The position numbers and the translations under genes are program-made. From contig NC_020126.1 of the NCBI RefSeq assembly GCF_000331735.1, positions 5,022,001 through 5,086,000 on the forward strand: a stretch of 64,000 bases of DNA, in the 5' to 3' direction. The number at the start of each line of letters is the position of its first letter. Within the stretch, counting starts at the first letter, position 1. Origin of the DNA: Myxococcus stipitatus DSM 14675 (lineage in GTDB: Bacteria; Myxococcota; Myxococcia; Myxococcales; Myxococcaceae). The notes under the pieces were generated by a model that had not been told where the DNA came from, searched no databases, and worked only from the letters and a program-made list of their open reading frames with translations. Positions 17,094-25,428 of the stretch are shown here, piece after piece.

Positions 17094-17864
17094 ATGAACG
17101 CACTGCTGTCCATCTGGACGTGGATTGAAGTGGGCATCGTCGCGCTGGTCGGCTTCTTCGTGCAGCTCGCCATCGCCATCGTCACGTTGCCCTTCGACCG
17201 GAACCGCTATGCCGTCGGGCGGTGCTTCCGGCTGGTGGGAGTCACCGCCGCGAAGCTGACCCCGTTCTGGCGCTTCCGGGTGCATGGCGACGTGCCGAAG
17301 CACGTGGACGCCAACACGGTGGTGGTGAGCAACCACGAGTCCAACGCGGACCCGTTCCTCATCTCTCACCTGCCCTGGGAGATGAAGTGGCTGGGCAAGG
17401 CGAGCCTCTTCAAGATTCCCGTGGTGGGCTGGATGATGGGCATCGCCGGTGACATCCCGGTGCACCGGGGGGACCGCGACTCCGCCACCGGCGCGATGGC
17501 GCGCTGCAAGGAGTGGATGAAGAAGGGGATGCCCGTGATGATCTTCCCCGAGGGCACCCGCTCCAAGACGGATGAGCTGCTGCCCTTCAAGGACGGCGCG
17601 TTCCGGCTGGCCATCGAGCAGCAGGCGGATGTGTTGCCGCTGGCGGTGAGCGGGACGCGCAAGGCGCTGCCGAAGCACTCGTGGCGCTTCTCCACCTCGC
17701 GGGGCCTGGTGACGGTGGGCACCCCCATCTCGACCAAGGGGATGACGATGGACGACCTGGAGAAGCTCAAGGACCTGGCGCGCACGCAGATTCTCGCCCT
17801 GCGCGCCACGCTCCAGCCGCTCACCCGCGACCCGGCTTCACCCGGGGAGCCCAGCGCGGCGTAG
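17094..17864 (+). CDS. plsC: 1-acyl-sn-glycerol-3-phosphate acyltransferase (PlsC family)
   Basis: 256 residues. It should transfer an acyl chain to lysophosphatidic acid in phospholipid synthesis at the inner membrane. The HX4D catalytic motif is NHESNAD (His81, Asp86), and the second block is FPEGTRSK (151-158), which binds the glycerophosphate. A hydrophobic N-terminal segment (residues 7-32) anchors it. The length is close to that of PlsC. GAGGAG lies three bases before ATG 17094; a TTG at 17079 is an in-frame alternative. It follows xth by 18 bases. Other lysophospholipid acyltransferases share these motifs, so substrate preference is inferred. Confidence 0.88.
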   Translation: MNALLSIWTWIEVGIVALVGFFVQLAIAIVTLPFDRNRYAVGRCFRLVGVTAAKLTPFWRFRVHGDVPKHVDANTVVVSNHESNADPFLISHLPWEMKWLGKASLFKIPVVGWMMGIAGDIPVHRGDRDSATGAMARCKEWMKKGMPVMIFPEGTRSKTDELLPFKDGAFRLAIEQQADVLPLAVSGTRKALPKHSWRFSTSRGLVTVGTPISTKGMTMDDLEKLKDLARTQILALRATLQPLTRDPASPGEPSAA

Positions 17865-17887
17865 CTCCCTCGGGGAGGAGGGGCGGC

Positions 17888-18442
17888 TCAGACGTCCTTG
17901 TCGCTGTCGTCCGAGTCGTCTTCGTCGTTGTCGATGATGTGGCAGCCGGACTCGTCATCGAGGGCCTCCTCGATGAGGCCCTTCACCAGGTCCTTGCCGC
18001 CAATCTCGAAGGACAGGCTGACCTTGTCGCCCTCGATGGTCGCGTCCTTGTCCACGTTGAGCTTTCCGCCCAGGGCCAGCGCGCTGCCTTCCACGCGCGC
18101 GCCCTTCTGGACGCGCACCTCGCCGCCCATGGACACGGCGTCGCCCTTCACGAGGGCGCCGGGCTCCACGATGACGCGGCCGTGAATGGCCACGGCGTCG
18201 TCGACGCTGGCGCCCTTGCGGACGATGACGTTGCCGTCGATGGCGACCGCGTCCTTCACCTTGTCGCCGGCCTCGATGACCAGGTCGGTGCCCTGCACGG
18301 CGCGGCTGCCGTCCTTGCTGTCCTGCGCGCAGACGACCTTCACCTTCAGGTTGCTCGTCTTCTTGGCGGCATCGTCCGCGGCGAAGGCGGGGAAGGCGAG
18401 GGACGACACGAGGGCCAGGGTTGGAAGCAACGGCGAGCGCAT
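17888..18442 (-). CDS. Exported beta-solenoid (polymer-forming-like) protein with acidic tail
   Basis: 184 residues. A signal peptide (MRSPLLPTLALVSSLAFPAFA, cleaved near residue 21) is followed by about eight imperfect turns of a left-handed or bactofilin-like solenoid with the period G-x-V-x-V-x-x-G-A-x-V-x-D-A-V-A (for example IDGNVIVRKGASVDDAVAI and GGEVRVQKGARVEGSALAL). The last 15 residues are almost all Asp and Glu with a Cys just before (GCHIIDNDEDD). The same repeat style appears in the membrane protein at 25429-26925. It is likely periplasmic and self-associating; no enzymatic role is seen. GGAG seven bases before ATG 18442 supports the start. Confidence 0.75.
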   Translation of the reverse strand: MRSPLLPTLALVSSLAFPAFAADDAAKKTSNLKVKVVCAQDSKDGSRAVQGTDLVIEAGDKVKDAVAIDGNVIVRKGASVDDAVAIHGRVIVEPGALVKGDAVSMGGEVRVQKGARVEGSALALGGKLNVDKDATIEGDKVSLSFEIGGKDLVKGLIEEALDDESGCHIIDNDEDDSDDSDKDV

Positions 18443-18591
18443 GGGCGGGCTCCAGGGACGGCCAGGTTGTTTCTCCTACGCGTGGTGCCCCAGGGCATTG
18501 CATCGCCCCGGTGATTCTCCGGAACGCGGGCCAAGGCTTGCGCCTTGCAGTACGGTGCGGGCTGGCCCTGTCCCACACCGAGGTCTCTCCC

Positions 18592-19650
18592 GTGGCCACT
18601 CCCGTGACGCAGCCCGACGACTCCCACGACCTGACCATCTGGCTCTACGCCCTGGGGTACTTCGCGGCGTATGCCCCCTACAGCGCGTTGACGAAGGCGC
18701 TGTCGACCGGTGCGCTCCCAGGAATGGAACAGGGCATCGTCGGCTTCACGCTGCTGCCGGTGAGCGCGGTGACGTCGATGGTGGGCATGTTCGTCTTCCT
18801 ATCGCTCAAGCGCTGGTGGCGCTTCGCGTCGCGGCGCGAGGTGATGGGCGTGAAGGTGCCCATGCCCGGCGCCTGGACGTTCATGTCGGGCATGTGCTCG
18901 GCGGCCATCATCGCCACCACGACGCTGGCGTATGCGCTGGAGGGGACCTCCATTGTCTTCATGATGTTGCTGATGCGCGGCGGGGTGCTGGTGCTGGCGC
19001 CGGTGGTGGACGTGCTCAGCCGGCGGCGGGTGAAGTGGCCCTCGTGGCTGGCGTTGGGGTTGAGCCTGTCGGCCGTGATCGTCGCGTCGGCGTCGGATGC
19101 CCGGGCCATGCTGTCGGTGGTGGCCGCGGTGGACGTGGGCGTGTACCTGCTGAGCTACTTCATCCGCCTGCGGGCGATGAGCCGGCTGGCCAAGTCCGAG
19201 GACAAGGCGCTCTCCACCCGCTACTTCGTGGAGGAGCAGATGGTGGCCACGCCCTTCCTGGTGCTCATCCTCGTGCTGGCGGCGCTCTGGGGGGGCTCGG
19301 TGCCCGCGCTGGACATCCGCGAGGGCTTCCTGGGGATGTTCGCCCGAGGCCGCCTGCTGGAGGAGATGGCGGTGGGCCTGCTGTCCCAGGGCACGGGCAT
19401 CTTCGGGGGGCTCATCCTGCTGGATGCGCGGGAGAACGCCTTCTCCGTGCCGGTGAACCGGGCCTCCAGCGTGCTGGCTGGCGTGGTGGCCTCGGTGGGC
19501 TTGTCGGTGGGGATGGGGCTGCCCGGCGTGGGCGCGCGGGAGTTGATGGGCGCGGGGCTCGTCATGGTGGCCATGGTGGTGCTCGCGCTGCCCACCGTGC
19601 TCGCGGCCCGGCGGCGCGAGGCCGCCGAGCGCGCCGCCCTGGGCCGCTAG
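18592..19650 (+). CDS. EamA-like (drug/metabolite transporter superfamily) membrane protein
   Basis: 352 residues with about ten hydrophobic helices, arranged as two halves typical of the DMT superfamily. Recognisable segments are LYALGYFAAYAPYSALTKAL in helix 1, YALEGTSIVFMMLLMRGGVL, and LALGLSLSAVIVAS. Family members exchange or export metabolites or nucleotide sugars across the inner membrane; the substrate here cannot be told. GTG 18592 was chosen because GAGGT sits seven bases upstream; the frame stays open to 18421 but that stretch overlaps the start of the divergent beta-solenoid gene and has poor codon use. It converges with the universal stress protein gene. Confidence 0.78.
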   Translation: MATPVTQPDDSHDLTIWLYALGYFAAYAPYSALTKALSTGALPGMEQGIVGFTLLPVSAVTSMVGMFVFLSLKRWWRFASRREVMGVKVPMPGAWTFMSGMCSAAIIATTTLAYALEGTSIVFMMLLMRGGVLVLAPVVDVLSRRRVKWPSWLALGLSLSAVIVASASDARAMLSVVAAVDVGVYLLSYFIRLRAMSRLAKSEDKALSTRYFVEEQMVATPFLVLILVLAALWGGSVPALDIREGFLGMFARGRLLEEMAVGLLSQGTGIFGGLILLDARENAFSVPVNRASSVLAGVVASVGLSVGMGLPGVGARELMGAGLVMVAMVVLALPTVLAARRREAAERAALGR

Positions 19651-19668
19651 CCAGCGCGTCCTGGGTGG

Positions 19669-20133
19669 CTACTTCTTTTCCGCCGCGACGTGCAGCGTGA
19701 GCACGGGGCAGGTCGCGCGGGAGACCACCTTCTGCGCGACGCTGCCCAGGAGGAGCCGAGGCAGGCCGCGCCGTCCGTGGGTGCCCATGATGATGAGGTC
19801 GAAGCCTTCCTTCTCCGCCAGCTCGAGGATGGTGGAGGCGGCCTCGCCCACCATCACCCGGTGCTCGAGGGGGACTCCTGGAGGGCCCATCTGCCGGAGC
19901 AGGTTGCCCAGCTCCTTGTTCGCGGTCTCCATCGCCACCTGCTCCAGGGAGAGCGAGTTCCATCCCGGCGCGGCCACCAGCAGGTCGGGCGCCACGTACT
20001 GGGGCGGCTCCCAGGCGTGCACCACGTCCACGGAAGCACCGAAGGGACTGGCCAGGTGCAGCGCGTAGTCGACGACGGAGCGCGAGCCTTCACTCAAGTC
20101 GACGGGGACCAGGATTCGAGACGGCGCGGCCAT
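19669..20133 (-). CDS. Universal stress protein, UspA family, ATP-binding type
   Basis: 154 residues, a single Usp domain. The N terminus SRILVPVDLSEGS and the C-terminal nucleotide motif GTHGRRGLPRLLLGSVAQKV (the G-2x-G-9x-G-S pattern) followed by CPVLTL identify an ATP-binding member. Usp proteins help cells survive starvation, redox and other stress, often by binding ATP as dimers. ATG 20133 has AAGGAG six bases upstream; the open frame extends another 33 residues upstream but that part is His/Gln/Pro-rich and unlike Usp proteins. It is divergent from the short-chain dehydrogenase homologue, 182 bases away. Confidence 0.93.
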   Translation of the reverse strand: MAAPSRILVPVDLSEGSRSVVDYALHLASPFGASVDVVHAWEPPQYVAPDLLVAAPGWNSLSLEQVAMETANKELGNLLRQMGPPGVPLEHRVMVGEAASTILELAEKEGFDLIIMGTHGRRGLPRLLLGSVAQKVVSRATCPVLTLHVAAEKK

Positions 20134-20315
20134 GGGCTGCTCCTTGGCGTGGGAATGCCCCTGCACTTGGGAATGGGGCTGGGAGCGTCTCAGTGGAAGT
20201 TCCATGCCAGCGCCCGCCCGGACGCTCGCCATGGTGGCGCGCAGGGCTTGCGGGGGGGCGAGCGCGCTGCGCGTTTCGTGCGCACGATGGCCACCTGAGA
20301 CGAGGTGTCTTCTTG

Positions 20316-21173
20316 ATGCGTCCTCCCATTGACCACGGCACGGTCCTCATCACCGGTGCGTCGGAGGGAATCGCACAGGAGCTTGCGCGGCTGTTGTCGC
20401 GGCGCGTTCGCACGCTGGTCCTGGTGGACCGGGACGTGGAGCGGCTAAAGCCCCTGCGCGAGGAGCTGCTCTCCCTCTACCCCACGCTCGGCGTCATCCT
20501 GGAGCGGTGCGACGTGGGCGAGCCCCGCGAGGTCGACACGCTCCTGGCCTCCCTGGAGTCGCACTTCGTCCGCGTGGACGTGCTGGTGAACACGGCGGCC
20601 TGGGGCGGGCAGGGGCTCTTCGCCCAGGTGTCGTGGAACGGGCTGGAGGCGCTGCTGCGCGCGAATGTGTGGGTGCCCTCGCTGCTGACCCACCGCCTGG
20701 TGGTCCCCATGCTGGAGCGGGGCCGGGGTGGGGTGCTGAACATCGGCTCGGGGGCGGCGCAGCTGTTCCTGCCCGGGGCCGCGATGTTCGCCGCCACCCA
20801 GCGCTTCCTCGACGGCCTCACGGAGTCCCTGCGGCTGGAGGTGGAGGGGCGCGGCGTCGTCGTCACCCGCGTGGCTCCGGGGCCGCTGGGGGACGAGGAC
20901 GAGGCCCTGGCGCCTTTCTTCCAGATCTCCGCGCGGCGCTGCGCCCGGGACGCGCTGGCGGCATTCGAGCGCGGTGAGCCCCTGGTGTATCCGGGCCTGG
21001 GGCACCGCTGGGTGATGCGACTGTTGCCGCTCCTGCCTCGTGCCCTGAAGCGGAGCCTGGGGCGGCTGGTGCTCCGCGGCGTGAAGGGCGGCGGTGGCCC
21101 ATCGGGGCCGGGCGTGCTGCCGGTGGGGCTCGCGTCGCCCGTGCTGCTGGCGCGCGAGCCCACTCCGGCGTGA
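20316..21173 (+). CDS. Short-chain dehydrogenase/reductase homologue lacking the catalytic Tyr and Lys
   Basis: 285 residues with a Rossmann fold. The cofactor motif is intact (TGASEGIA, residues 13-20; Asp66 in ERCDVGEP; an acidic VDRD at the end of strand 2 suggesting NAD preference). The active site is not: the Y-x-x-x-K motif reads F-A-A-T-Q (Phe158, Gln162), and the usual NNAG is NTAA. The Ser of the triad is retained in NIGSGAAQ. A basic, Gly/Pro-rich C-terminal extension of about 50 residues follows. It may bind nucleotide without redox catalysis, or use other residues. The start ATG 20316 has GAGG nine bases upstream. Confidence 0.85.
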   Translation: MRPPIDHGTVLITGASEGIAQELARLLSRRVRTLVLVDRDVERLKPLREELLSLYPTLGVILERCDVGEPREVDTLLASLESHFVRVDVLVNTAAWGGQGLFAQVSWNGLEALLRANVWVPSLLTHRLVVPMLERGRGGVLNIGSGAAQLFLPGAAMFAATQRFLDGLTESLRLEVEGRGVVVTRVAPGPLGDEDEALAPFFQISARRCARDALAAFERGEPLVYPGLGHRWVMRLLPLLPRALKRSLGRLVLRGVKGGGGPSGPGVLPVGLASPVLLAREPTPA

Positions 21174-21180
21174 CGGACGA

Positions 21181-21975
21181 CTAGAGGCCGATCTCCGCCA
21201 GGCGCGCCTTGACGCGCGAGGCCTTCACGCCCGTGTTGGCCGTGCCGCGGCCCTGCGAGTTGCCGCCGAGGCCGATGTGGTGCAGGCCGACCACCTGGTG
21301 CGTGGAGGACGAGAGCACCGGCGAGCCCGAGGAGCCGCCCAGCGTGTCCGCGTCATAGGACAGGTCCGTGGTGGAGTAGTTCGCGTTCTTCACCACGCCC
21401 GGCGAGCCCTTCTTGTTCGGGGTGCAGCCGGACGTCGTGTAGTAGTCGCAGTTCTGGTGCACCACGTAGATGCTGGCGTTGGTGGCCGCGTTCGTGGCGG
21501 ACACCGTCAGCCAGCCATACACGTTGCCGGGCAACTGCCCGTTCGTCGCCGTGCAGCGCAGCGCCGTCATGTCGTCGCCGGACCACGTCTTGATGAGCGT
21601 GGCGCAGGCGTACCAGACGCGGCTGGCGGAGGCGACGCCGTCCTCGTAGTTGAACGAGGCGCGCGCACCCACGGCCTCCGACGCGCTGCCGATGCAGTGG
21701 TTGTTGGTGATGATGACGTCGGGGGACACCAGCCACGCGGTGCAGCGCGAGCCCACGGCCGGAATGGACAGATAGCCCACCGCCTTGGAGCGCGTGCGCT
21801 GCGTGCCCGTCAACGTGGTGGCGCTGACCCAGTTCACCGAGCCGACGATGACGGTGGACTCCTGCGACTGGAGCGGCTCGGTGCCATCCGCGTTCGGCAC
21901 GTCGGGGGCCTGCTCCGTACCGCACGCCGACAGCGCACCCACCAGGAACAACGCACGCATGCTCTTCGCGATCAT
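21181..21975 (-). CDS. Trypsin-like serine protease lipoprotein
   Basis: 264 residues. A signal peptide ends in a lipobox (FLVGALSAC, Cys18), so the mature protein is lipid-anchored. The chymotrypsin-fold triad can be seen: His93 in ITNNHCIGS, Asp134 or Asp135 in WSGDDMTALRC, and Ser216 in LGGSSGSPVLSS. Several Cys (79, 94, 124, 141, 176, 184) could form disulfides. It resembles small secreted bacterial S1-like or glutamyl-endopeptidase-like proteases; cleavage preference is unknown. The start is set by GGAGGAG eight bases before ATG 21975; a longer frame to 22260 has no ribosome site. Confidence 0.88.
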   Translation of the reverse strand: MIAKSMRALFLVGALSACGTEQAPDVPNADGTEPLQSQESTVIVGSVNWVSATTLTGTQRTRSKAVGYLSIPAVGSRCTAWLVSPDVIITNNHCIGSASEAVGARASFNYEDGVASASRVWYACATLIKTWSGDDMTALRCTATNGQLPGNVYGWLTVSATNAATNASIYVVHQNCDYYTTSGCTPNKKGSPGVVKNANYSTTDLSYDADTLGGSSGSPVLSSSTHQVVGLHHIGLGGNSQGRGTANTGVKASRVKARLAEIGL

Positions 21976-22334
21976 CGGGGGACTCCTCCACCACGCGCGG
22001 GATTGCGCGCGGCGTGGCCGTGGCACACCCCGTGCCAGTGTCTCGCGCCGGACGGTTTCACTCGGGAGGCCCGCACCCGCGCCCTTCGCGGTGGTGCACC
22101 CGTGCTCCTGTCCCTCGGCCCCGGTGTGTAAAGCCCCTTCGCGCACCCCGCGGCAAATACTCGTGACTTTCAGTGTTTGCTTGTTTTCCTGGGAGCTGTC
22201 TCTTTCGCGGTCAGTCGAGGCACCGGGTGTCCGGGGGCAGGACAGGGCGGTAACGCACACGGGCCGCGTCCGGCTCCCGGAGGAGGGACGCGGCCCGTCG
22301 AGGTGCCGTGGCTCCCGCGTGGGGGCGAGCGGCC
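21976..22334. other. 359-bp intergenic region: promoter side of the protease gene plus a hairpin
   Basis: No gene is supported here. The part next to 21976 should hold the promoter of the minus-strand protease gene; an AT-richer patch lies at about 22160-22205. The far end carries the 13-bp inverted repeat described separately, which follows the oxidoreductase gene. Confidence 0.4.
22259..22298 (-). terminator. 13-bp perfect hairpin after the amine/opine dehydrogenase operon
   Basis: ACGGGCCGCGTCC (22259-22271) is the exact reverse complement of GGACGCGGCCCGT (22286-22298). The 14-base interior can form a further CTCC/GGAG stem. It lies 36 bases past the stop codon of the minus-strand oxidoreductase gene and has no U-tract in that direction. 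Confidence 0.5.
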
Positions 22335-23822
22335 TCAGCCGATGATCATGTCCTCGCGCTCCAGGGCGCCCTCGGCGAAGCGGCGCAGGTTGAAGCGGGT
22401 GAAGAGCTCATCGGACTCGCCGGTGATCATCCACGCCGCCATGCGCTCGGCGACGGCGGGGGCCATCATGAAGCCGTGGCCGACGAAGCCGGACATCTGC
22501 AGCAGGTTGTCCAGCCCCGGGGTGCGGCCGAGGATGGGGTTGTTGTCCGGCGTCACGTCGTAGCAGCCGGCCCACTGGCGGAGGACCTTCACGTGGCCCA
22601 CCTGGGGGAGCTGCTCCATGAGGGCGTGGGCGAAGCGGGACACGAAGCGCAGCGTGCTGCCCATGTTGAGCCCGGGCGGCTCCTTCGGGTCGCCCATGCC
22701 GCCGACGATTTCACCGCGCATGGACTGGCTGAAGTACAGGCCCGAGTCGAGCACGGACACCAGCGGCCCCAGGAACGGCTTGAGGGGCTCGGTGCTGAGG
22801 ATTTCGTGGCGGTGCGGCTCGTTGGGCAAGTCCACGCCCACGAGCTTCGCCACCTGCGGACTCCACGCGCCGGACGCGAGCACCACGGTGTCACAGGCGA
22901 TGTCGCCGCGGTCCGTCTTCACCTTGCGCACCTGGCCGCCGCTGACCTCGAAGCCGGTGACCTCCGTGTACGTCTCCACGCGGACGCCCTTCTTGCGGCA
23001 ACCCTGCGCGTAGCCCCACAGGAAGGGCCAGGGGAAGATGACGCCGTCCTCGGGGTTGAAGGAGGCCGCCACGCAGCCCTTCATCGTCAGGCCGGGGACG
23101 ATGTCGCGCGCCGCGTCCGGGGTGACGAGCCGGGTGGGCACGCCATAGCGGTTGTGCAGCGCGACGTTGCGCTCCAGCCGCTTGGCGACCTCGGGCTTGC
23201 GCGCGAGGAAGAGGTAGCCGCCCTGGCGCAGCCAGACGTTGATGCCCATCTCCCGGGCGAAGCCCTTCATCACGTCGATGGAGCGCTTGGCCAGCTCCAC
23301 CAGCGCGGGAGTGCCCCACTGCATGCGCACGCCGCCGCCGTTGCGGCCGGACGCGCCCGCGCACAGGTAGCCGCGCTCCAGCACCACCACGTCCGTCTCA
23401 CCCGAGCGCGCCAGGTTGTACGCGAGCGCCAGTCCCATGACGCCGCCACCGATGATGACCACCTTGGCCTTGGCGGGGACGGGGCCCTCGGGCCGCAGCG
23501 CCTGGGGGAAGGCGTCCACTTCCTGGGGCACGCCGCCGATGGGCGGCAGCGACTCGTCCACGGGGGCGCTGGCCAGCAGGCTCAGCTCCGTGGGGAACAG
23601 GGGCGGGCGGGGCGTGAAGGGCACCACCGCGTCGGCCTTGAGCGCCTTCTCCTTCTCCAGCAGCGAGGCCACCGCCGACAGGCAGCTCTTGCCCTGGCAG
23701 ATGCCGGTGCCGAAACCGGTGTACCGCTTCACCGACTCCACGTCGCAATACCCGCGCGAGACGGCGTGCCGCACATCGTCCGCGGTGACGTCCTCGCACG
23801 AGCAGATCATCGACTTGCTCAT
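22335..23822 (-). CDS. FAD-dependent amine/opine oxidoreductase with N-terminal BFD-like [2Fe-2S] domain
   Basis: 495 residues. Residues 1-55 carry four Cys in the bacterioferritin-ferredoxin pattern (Cys7, Cys9, Cys42, Cys47: MICSCEDV and GICQGKSC). After a Pro-rich linker, residues about 118-490 are a DAO-type flavoprotein: Rossmann motif VVIIGGGVMGLALAYNLA, VVLERG, GASGRNGGGVR, and the C-terminal GFVGHGFMMAPAVAERMA. Homologues include sarcosine oxidase beta, HcnC and opine oxidase subunits, which oxidise secondary amines or amino acids. It is translated from an ATG that overlaps the stop of the upstream subunit gene (ATGA at 23819-23822), so the two form a coupled pair. In most relatives the BFD domain sits on the other subunit. 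Confidence 0.88.
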   Translation of the reverse strand: MSKSMICSCEDVTADDVRHAVSRGYCDVESVKRYTGFGTGICQGKSCLSAVASLLEKEKALKADAVVPFTPRPPLFPTELSLLASAPVDESLPPIGGVPQEVDAFPQALRPEGPVPAKAKVVIIGGGVMGLALAYNLARSGETDVVVLERGYLCAGASGRNGGGVRMQWGTPALVELAKRSIDVMKGFAREMGINVWLRQGGYLFLARKPEVAKRLERNVALHNRYGVPTRLVTPDAARDIVPGLTMKGCVAASFNPEDGVIFPWPFLWGYAQGCRKKGVRVETYTEVTGFEVSGGQVRKVKTDRGDIACDTVVLASGAWSPQVAKLVGVDLPNEPHRHEILSTEPLKPFLGPLVSVLDSGLYFSQSMRGEIVGGMGDPKEPPGLNMGSTLRFVSRFAHALMEQLPQVGHVKVLRQWAGCYDVTPDNNPILGRTPGLDNLLQMSGFVGHGFMMAPAVAERMAAWMITGESDELFTRFNLRRFAEGALEREDMIIG

Positions 23823-25165
23823 GACAGTCCTCCCACCAGCGCCCGCGCCGCGCGCTGTCCCGCCTCGGCGGCCTGCCGGGCGTTGCCTCCACCCGTGACA
23901 TCTCCCGCGACGTACACGTCCTGGGCCTCGGTGCGGCCCTGGCCGTCCGCCTCTACCCGGAACAACCCGCGTCCCGCGTCGAACGACACCTTCGCGCCGC
24001 CCTGACGCGCCAGCTCGAAGCTGGGGCTCACCGGCACGGACACCAGCACCGCGTCGCAGTCCAGCTTGCGCCGGCTCCCGTCGGAGGTGGTGAAGCTGAA
24101 GGCGCTCACGTGCCGCAGGCCATGGGCCTTGGGCTCGGAGCCCCGCGTCGCCAGCGCATGTCCACCCGAAGGGGGTGAACCCTGGAGGTCCACCACCGCG
24201 GCGACCTCGACGCCGTGCTCTTCCAGCAGCCGGGCCAGCGCGTACAGCTCATCGCCCCAGCCCACCAGCGCGGCGACCTCCGGGGCCACGGCGTACTGGC
24301 GCAGCAGCAGGCTGGCCGCGCGGCCCGCGTAGACGCCGGGCAGGTCGTTGTTCTCGAACGGGATGGTGGGCGGGTGGCCGCCCGGGGTCAGCAGGAAGCG
24401 CTCCGCGTAGACCTTCAAGAGGCGCACGCCGCCGGGCTCCCAGGCGCCCACCGCGAGGTAGCGACCGTCCTCGTCGTCGTACAGGCCCAGCGCCGTGGCG
24501 CGGGTGAAGACGCTGTCCTTCGCCAGCGAGCCCGCGTCCGTGATGGCCGGGGCATCCTTCTCCGGAGCGCCATGGGCCAGCCGGCCGCCCAGATGCTCCT
24601 CGCGCTCGAACAGGAGGAAGGGGATGCCTTGCTCGGTCAACTCCCGCGCGGCGGCGAGCCCCGCGGCGCCACCGCCCACCATCGCCACGCGGGTGCGCAG
24701 CGTGCGGGCACGGGGCGGAACAGGGGCCTCTTCCTTGGGCAGGAGGCCCAGGCCGGCGAGCTGCCGGGCGACCTTGGCCATCACCGTCTCCGCGACGGGG
24801 ACTCCCGCGAACATCTCGTGGTGGTCCAGCCCCTTGGGGAAGAACCAGTCGATGGTCTCGAACACGTCCACCTTCGCGGAGGGGAAGGCGTTCTGTCGCT
24901 CCAGCTTCATGCCTTCGCGAGCGGGCGTGCGGCAGGTGTAGACGTTGGGCAGGCCGTCCACCCGCATCAGACACTGCGAGCACGCGGCGGCGAAACAGAA
25001 GGGCCCGCGAGGGCGGTGGTACTTCACGGAACGGGCAAGCGTGGGCTCGCCCGCGGCGACGAGAGAGCACGCCACCGGCTCGCCTTCGATGGCGGGGATG
25101 CTCTCGCCCTCGAGGTCCACGGTGATGGCCTTGCCGCGCAACGAGGCATCTGGGAGGCGTCGCAT
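23819..25165 (-). CDS. Amine/opine dehydrogenase alpha-type subunit: [2Fe-2S] ferredoxin plus pyridine-nucleotide oxidoreductase
   Basis: 448 residues. Residues 1-95 form a ferredoxin-like domain with Cys57, Cys62, Cys65 and Cys78 (C-x4-C-x2-C then C), as in the N terminus of sarcosine oxidase alpha and HcnA. Residues about 155-445 are a two-dinucleotide-binding-domain flavoprotein (VAMVGGGAAGLAAARELTEQ; FERE; C-terminal DVYVAGDVTGGG). It pairs with the downstream FAD subunit; electrons from substrate oxidation would leave through the Fe-S centres. The substrate could be sarcosine, glycine, an opine or hydroxyproline; context does not decide. Unlike full alpha subunits it has no C-terminal BFD or aminomethyltransferase part. 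Confidence 0.85.
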   Translation of the reverse strand: MRRLPDASLRGKAITVDLEGESIPAIEGEPVACSLVAAGEPTLARSVKYHRPRGPFCFAAACSQCLMRVDGLPNVYTCRTPAREGMKLERQNAFPSAKVDVFETIDWFFPKGLDHHEMFAGVPVAETVMAKVARQLAGLGLLPKEEAPVPPRARTLRTRVAMVGGGAAGLAAARELTEQGIPFLLFEREEHLGGRLAHGAPEKDAPAITDAGSLAKDSVFTRATALGLYDDEDGRYLAVGAWEPGGVRLLKVYAERFLLTPGGHPPTIPFENNDLPGVYAGRAASLLLRQYAVAPEVAALVGWGDELYALARLLEEHGVEVAAVVDLQGSPPSGGHALATRGSEPKAHGLRHVSAFSFTTSDGSRRKLDCDAVLVSVPVSPSFELARQGGAKVSFDAGRGLFRVEADGQGRTEAQDVYVAGDVTGGGNARQAAEAGQRAARALVGGLS

Positions 25166-25299
25166 GGGTGCCGCGCAAAATGGCGTACCCGGACCGAGTG
25201 GTCAAAGCCTGTCGGCGCATGACGCACCCCGGTCATGCGTCCCATCCGACAGTGCCAGTGATGGCGCACTGGAACTTCTCTAAGAGCGCCGCTCAACGT

Positions 25300-25347
25300 C
25301 ATCGGGGACCGCCACGCGCCGTAAGGGCTTCGTGACAGTCCCCGATG
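25300..25347. repeat. 10-bp perfect inverted repeat upstream of the dehydrogenase operon
   Basis: CATCGGGGAC (25300-25309) and GTCCCCGATG (25338-25347) are exact reverse complements with a 28-base interval that includes CACG and CGTG able to extend the pairing. It lies between the 3' end of the STN/beta-solenoid gene and the start of the dehydrogenase operon, both on the minus strand, so it could be a terminator for the first or an operator for the second. Confidence 0.4.
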
Positions 25348-25428
25348 TGTCTGCTTCTCGCTGGAGAGGGCGGACCCTCGGACTACCTTGATGCGCCAGT
25401 CAATCCCGCGAATCCGGTGCGGCTCGCG

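Noticed and set aside
22335-25165. A firm hydrogen cyanide synthase (hcnABC) call
   Set aside because: The domains are related, but HCN synthase has three separate subunits with a different arrangement, and sarcosine, opine and hydroxyproline dehydrogenases share the same motifs.
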